A stretch of DNA of 64,000 nucleotides from Amaurobius ferox. Its lineage: Eukaryota > Arthropoda > Arachnida > Araneae > Amaurobiidae. The notes under the pieces were generated by a model that saw only the letters and a program-made list of their open reading frames with translations, ran no database searches and was not told the origin of the DNA. Numbering within the stretch: position 1 is the first letter of the stretch; each line of letters begins with the position of its first letter. Positions 12,715 through 64,000 of the stretch are shown one piece after another. The position numbers and the translations under genes are program-made. Where the stretch lies: contig OX578152.1 of the NCBI GenBank assembly GCA_951213105.1, positions 71,432,680 through 71,496,679 of the forward strand, in the 5' to 3' direction.

Positions 12715-13310
12715 ATGTCTATTTTGATGCATAAATCTATGCCATCATTTTGGCAGTGACCTGAAGTTTAAAATTGACCCTTTTTCAAAAGTTGACATAC
12801 TGGTGGACTCCAGAGGAGCCATTCAAGCTGTCTCAAAAATGAATCTTATTGAGACATTGACCATAACTGAAATAAAGCAAATTTTGGATTTTCTTGAAAG
12901 TGGAAACAAATCTATTGTGCTTCAGTGGATATTGTCACATGTAGGAATTGATGGTAATGAATCAACTGGCGTATTGGCAAAAGGGTACCCTAGTTTATCT
13001 TGCCCCAAAACCTGTTCCACCAGAGTCATGCAAAAACTAGTTTACAGAAAAATTATGGAGAATTATAAATTAGACTGGCAATTAAATCAAGAGGCAAAGT
13101 TTGTGAGAATATCTAAGATAGCTGGAAGGCATGTAGAAACCAACCTCATAGGGAGACAGTGGCCAATTTTAGATTGAAAACAGGTTATGATTGTAATAAA
13201 TCATTGATATATGTTAGAATCGCTATTTGCAACGACTCTGAAGAATAGTTAAGCTTGGTGTCCTGATGTCGTGGCAGTCACCCGAGAATAAGAGCCCTAT
13301 GATTCTTGAT
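12715..13310 (+). pseudogene. LINE RNase H-domain remnant
   Basis: A decayed fragment of the C-terminal RNase H domain of a LINE unlike copies A and B. The best frame (12803-13177) reads VDSRGAIQAVSK (the DS motif before the third acidic residue), then LQWILSHVGIDGNEST, a variant of the usual P-S-H-V-G-I-x-G-N-E signature. Stops interrupt the upstream part (about 12720-12800, which would hold the D-A-E-I-Y-A-I motif) and the part after 13177. No endonuclease or RT is nearby, so this is a 5'-truncated, inactive copy. Confidence 0.7.
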
Positions 13311-14923
13311 AAAATTCATCTATGCTTTTCGGAAGTGCGTGTTTGTCGAATCAGTGAGTGTGCTAAAAGAAATGAAGTCTAGGTTTCAACAAATCCAACA
13401 TGGAGCTTGCGATCATGCTAAATATTTATTATTTTCAATCATGATACAGACTTTACATTTTACTCAGATCTCTGAAATGGCAAGAGGCATGTGAGTGCTC
13501 TATATCATCTGCTTGCCTCGTGAGCTCCTCTCAATGTGACTTCTCTGGACGGTTTTCCCGGGCAGAATCTTTTGGAGTGGAGTATCTTCATATATATATT
13601 TCTATAAACCACTGTGATCATCAGACCACTGTAGTCTATTCCTTCGAATTTTTCTCAGAATTCAATGATGCATGTACCTCTACGGCTCCATTCTTGGAAT
13701 CTTAGTTTTCCCCCGCGTTTGATGACAGGCTTTATACCTTTACTTTGCCTCCCTCCCTGTGCAGATTATGGTGGTGACGAAAATCTTAATAGCTTTGTTT
13801 TTGAATTTTTTTAGCTTGGATGCTTCTACTTGGAGGTCTATGACTGCACAAGAGCCAAAACATACCTAAAACTATAGATTCTCAGCAGCAAGTTGATGTT
13901 TGCAGACTATATTTGGAAGCTGGAACTTATATAAATTGTTCCTAAGGCCCCGACCCCTTTTTTACCTTCTTCTCATTGAGCTTTGTGTTTGTTTAATTTG
14001 TAATATTCTTGTTTTGTGTTTTAGTTTTCTTTGTTTTGTATTTCTTCTATTGTATCTTAGTGAGATACCAGTCATATAATGGATTGATTTCCAATAAAGT
14101 CATATGTGACAACAACATAGGATGATTTTGCAATTTACTTTGTATTCTCATGTGTTGTAAAGAGTACACAAATATCTTTTTCCAACTATCTATATTCTCT
14201 TATTATTGTACATTTAGTTAGTTTATTTTTAATCTAATGAGTGGTGTAGCACGGGAAAGAAAGCAATCAGGCACCAAGTGACCGAGCAATAGGCACAGAA
14301 GAAAATTGAGGTAAACACGTACAAATAAATTATAAAATTTTTTTTCACTATTTTATTATTGATTTGTTGGTAAAAAGTGTTCCTTATAGTTAGTTTGGAT
14401 TGTTCATTAATATGAATTAATTTCTTTACTAAATATTAAAATCTAGTTAAATAAGTGACTATTTTGATTTTATAAAGTATTTAGCTTAAAAGTACAAACT
14501 AAACAGAAGCTTTTTGAAGGCATAGAATATTTATTCAATTATATAATTATATTACAGTCAGAATGTATGTACTAGACCTTCAAGAGCCAAACATGTTTTT
14601 AGCAAACAGCAGCAGATATAAAAGTAATTTGTATATGTAAGAAATGTTATATGTTGCCCCTACTGTGAAAAATTTGTATTTGTTATCCTGGCTTATTGTT
14701 CACCAAATATTTTCTCTATTGACTAGAAATAAAGTCTTAAGTGGAAAAGTACTACTCAAATTGGATAAATGTACCTTTTGATCTCTATATGATAAATTCT
14801 GAATGAATCTTTCTTCTAACCAAGCTATCTGAGCTGTAAGAGAATCTTACAATTAAATCTAAAAATATATCTATAAGAATTGAGAGTTATCTATTTTTTA
14901 ACTTGCTTTTCTATTTTTTATAG
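13311..14923. other. Non-coding region upstream of CUL2 coding start
   Basis: No coding gene is seen. This probably includes part of a 5' intron of CUL2, because a splice acceptor sits at 14921-14923 just before the start codon. The 14140-14240 piece is a single unit of the dispersed repeat also present at 12.4 and 41.9-42.4 kb. I could not identify a promoter or the upstream 5'-UTR exon. Confidence 0.4.
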
Positions 14924-14946
14924 GGTCTATCTACATTACAATTATC
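14901..14946 (+). promoter_or_regulatory. Splice acceptor and 5' UTR before CUL2 ATG
   Basis: A pyrimidine-rich tract (ACTTGCTTTTCTATTTTTTA, 14901-14920) ends in TAG at 14921-14923, 23 nt before the ATG at 14947. This suggests that the first coding exon is internal and that a 5'-UTR exon and the promoter lie further upstream, unseen. Confidence 0.5.

Positions 14947-64000
<49,054 letters not shown>

Overview
This is an intron-rich, AT-rich animal genome window. Protein similarities and transposon families point to an arthropod, probably an arachnid such as a spider, but no sequence here proves the species. Only one host gene is recognisable: the 5' part of Cullin-2 (CUL2) on the + strand. Twelve coding exons between 14947 and 61296 encode residues 1-432 in one open frame. 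The gene runs off the right edge, so the C-terminal half of the cullin (RBX1-binding and neddylation region) lies outside.

Region by region. 1-5233 is non-coding and repeat-derived; it holds a truncated relative of a 5S-rRNA-derived SINE (238-453) and a diverged inverted pair around a CACGTG/ACCGG motif. 5247-10950 is a full-length LINE (copy A, - strand) with 13-bp target duplications. 10964-14923 holds a LINE RNase H remnant and the region upstream of CUL2. 14947-15065 is the first coding exon. 15066-28683 is a 13.6-kb AT-AC (U12-type) intron with a nested stack: a TA-flanked Tigger/pogo-like DNA transposon (17562-25464) contains LINE copy B (18540-24639), which contains a 5S-derived SINE (21687-22070). 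From 28684 on, exons 2-12 are separated by GT-AG introns. These introns hold a dead Tigger-like transposase (32175-33690), a Tc1-like remnant (54509-55425), foldback elements, hAT-like elements, tandem repeats and a hammerhead-ribozyme-like core (45559-45586).

The exons are spliced into a scaffold subunit of a CRL2 ubiquitin ligase. The rest is transposon sediment. The points most worth a second look are the AT-AC intron, the nested insertion stack, recent tandem duplications that copied splice sites of exon 7 and exon 10 as decoys, and an inverted repeat pair in introns 1 and 8 that flanks exons 2-8.
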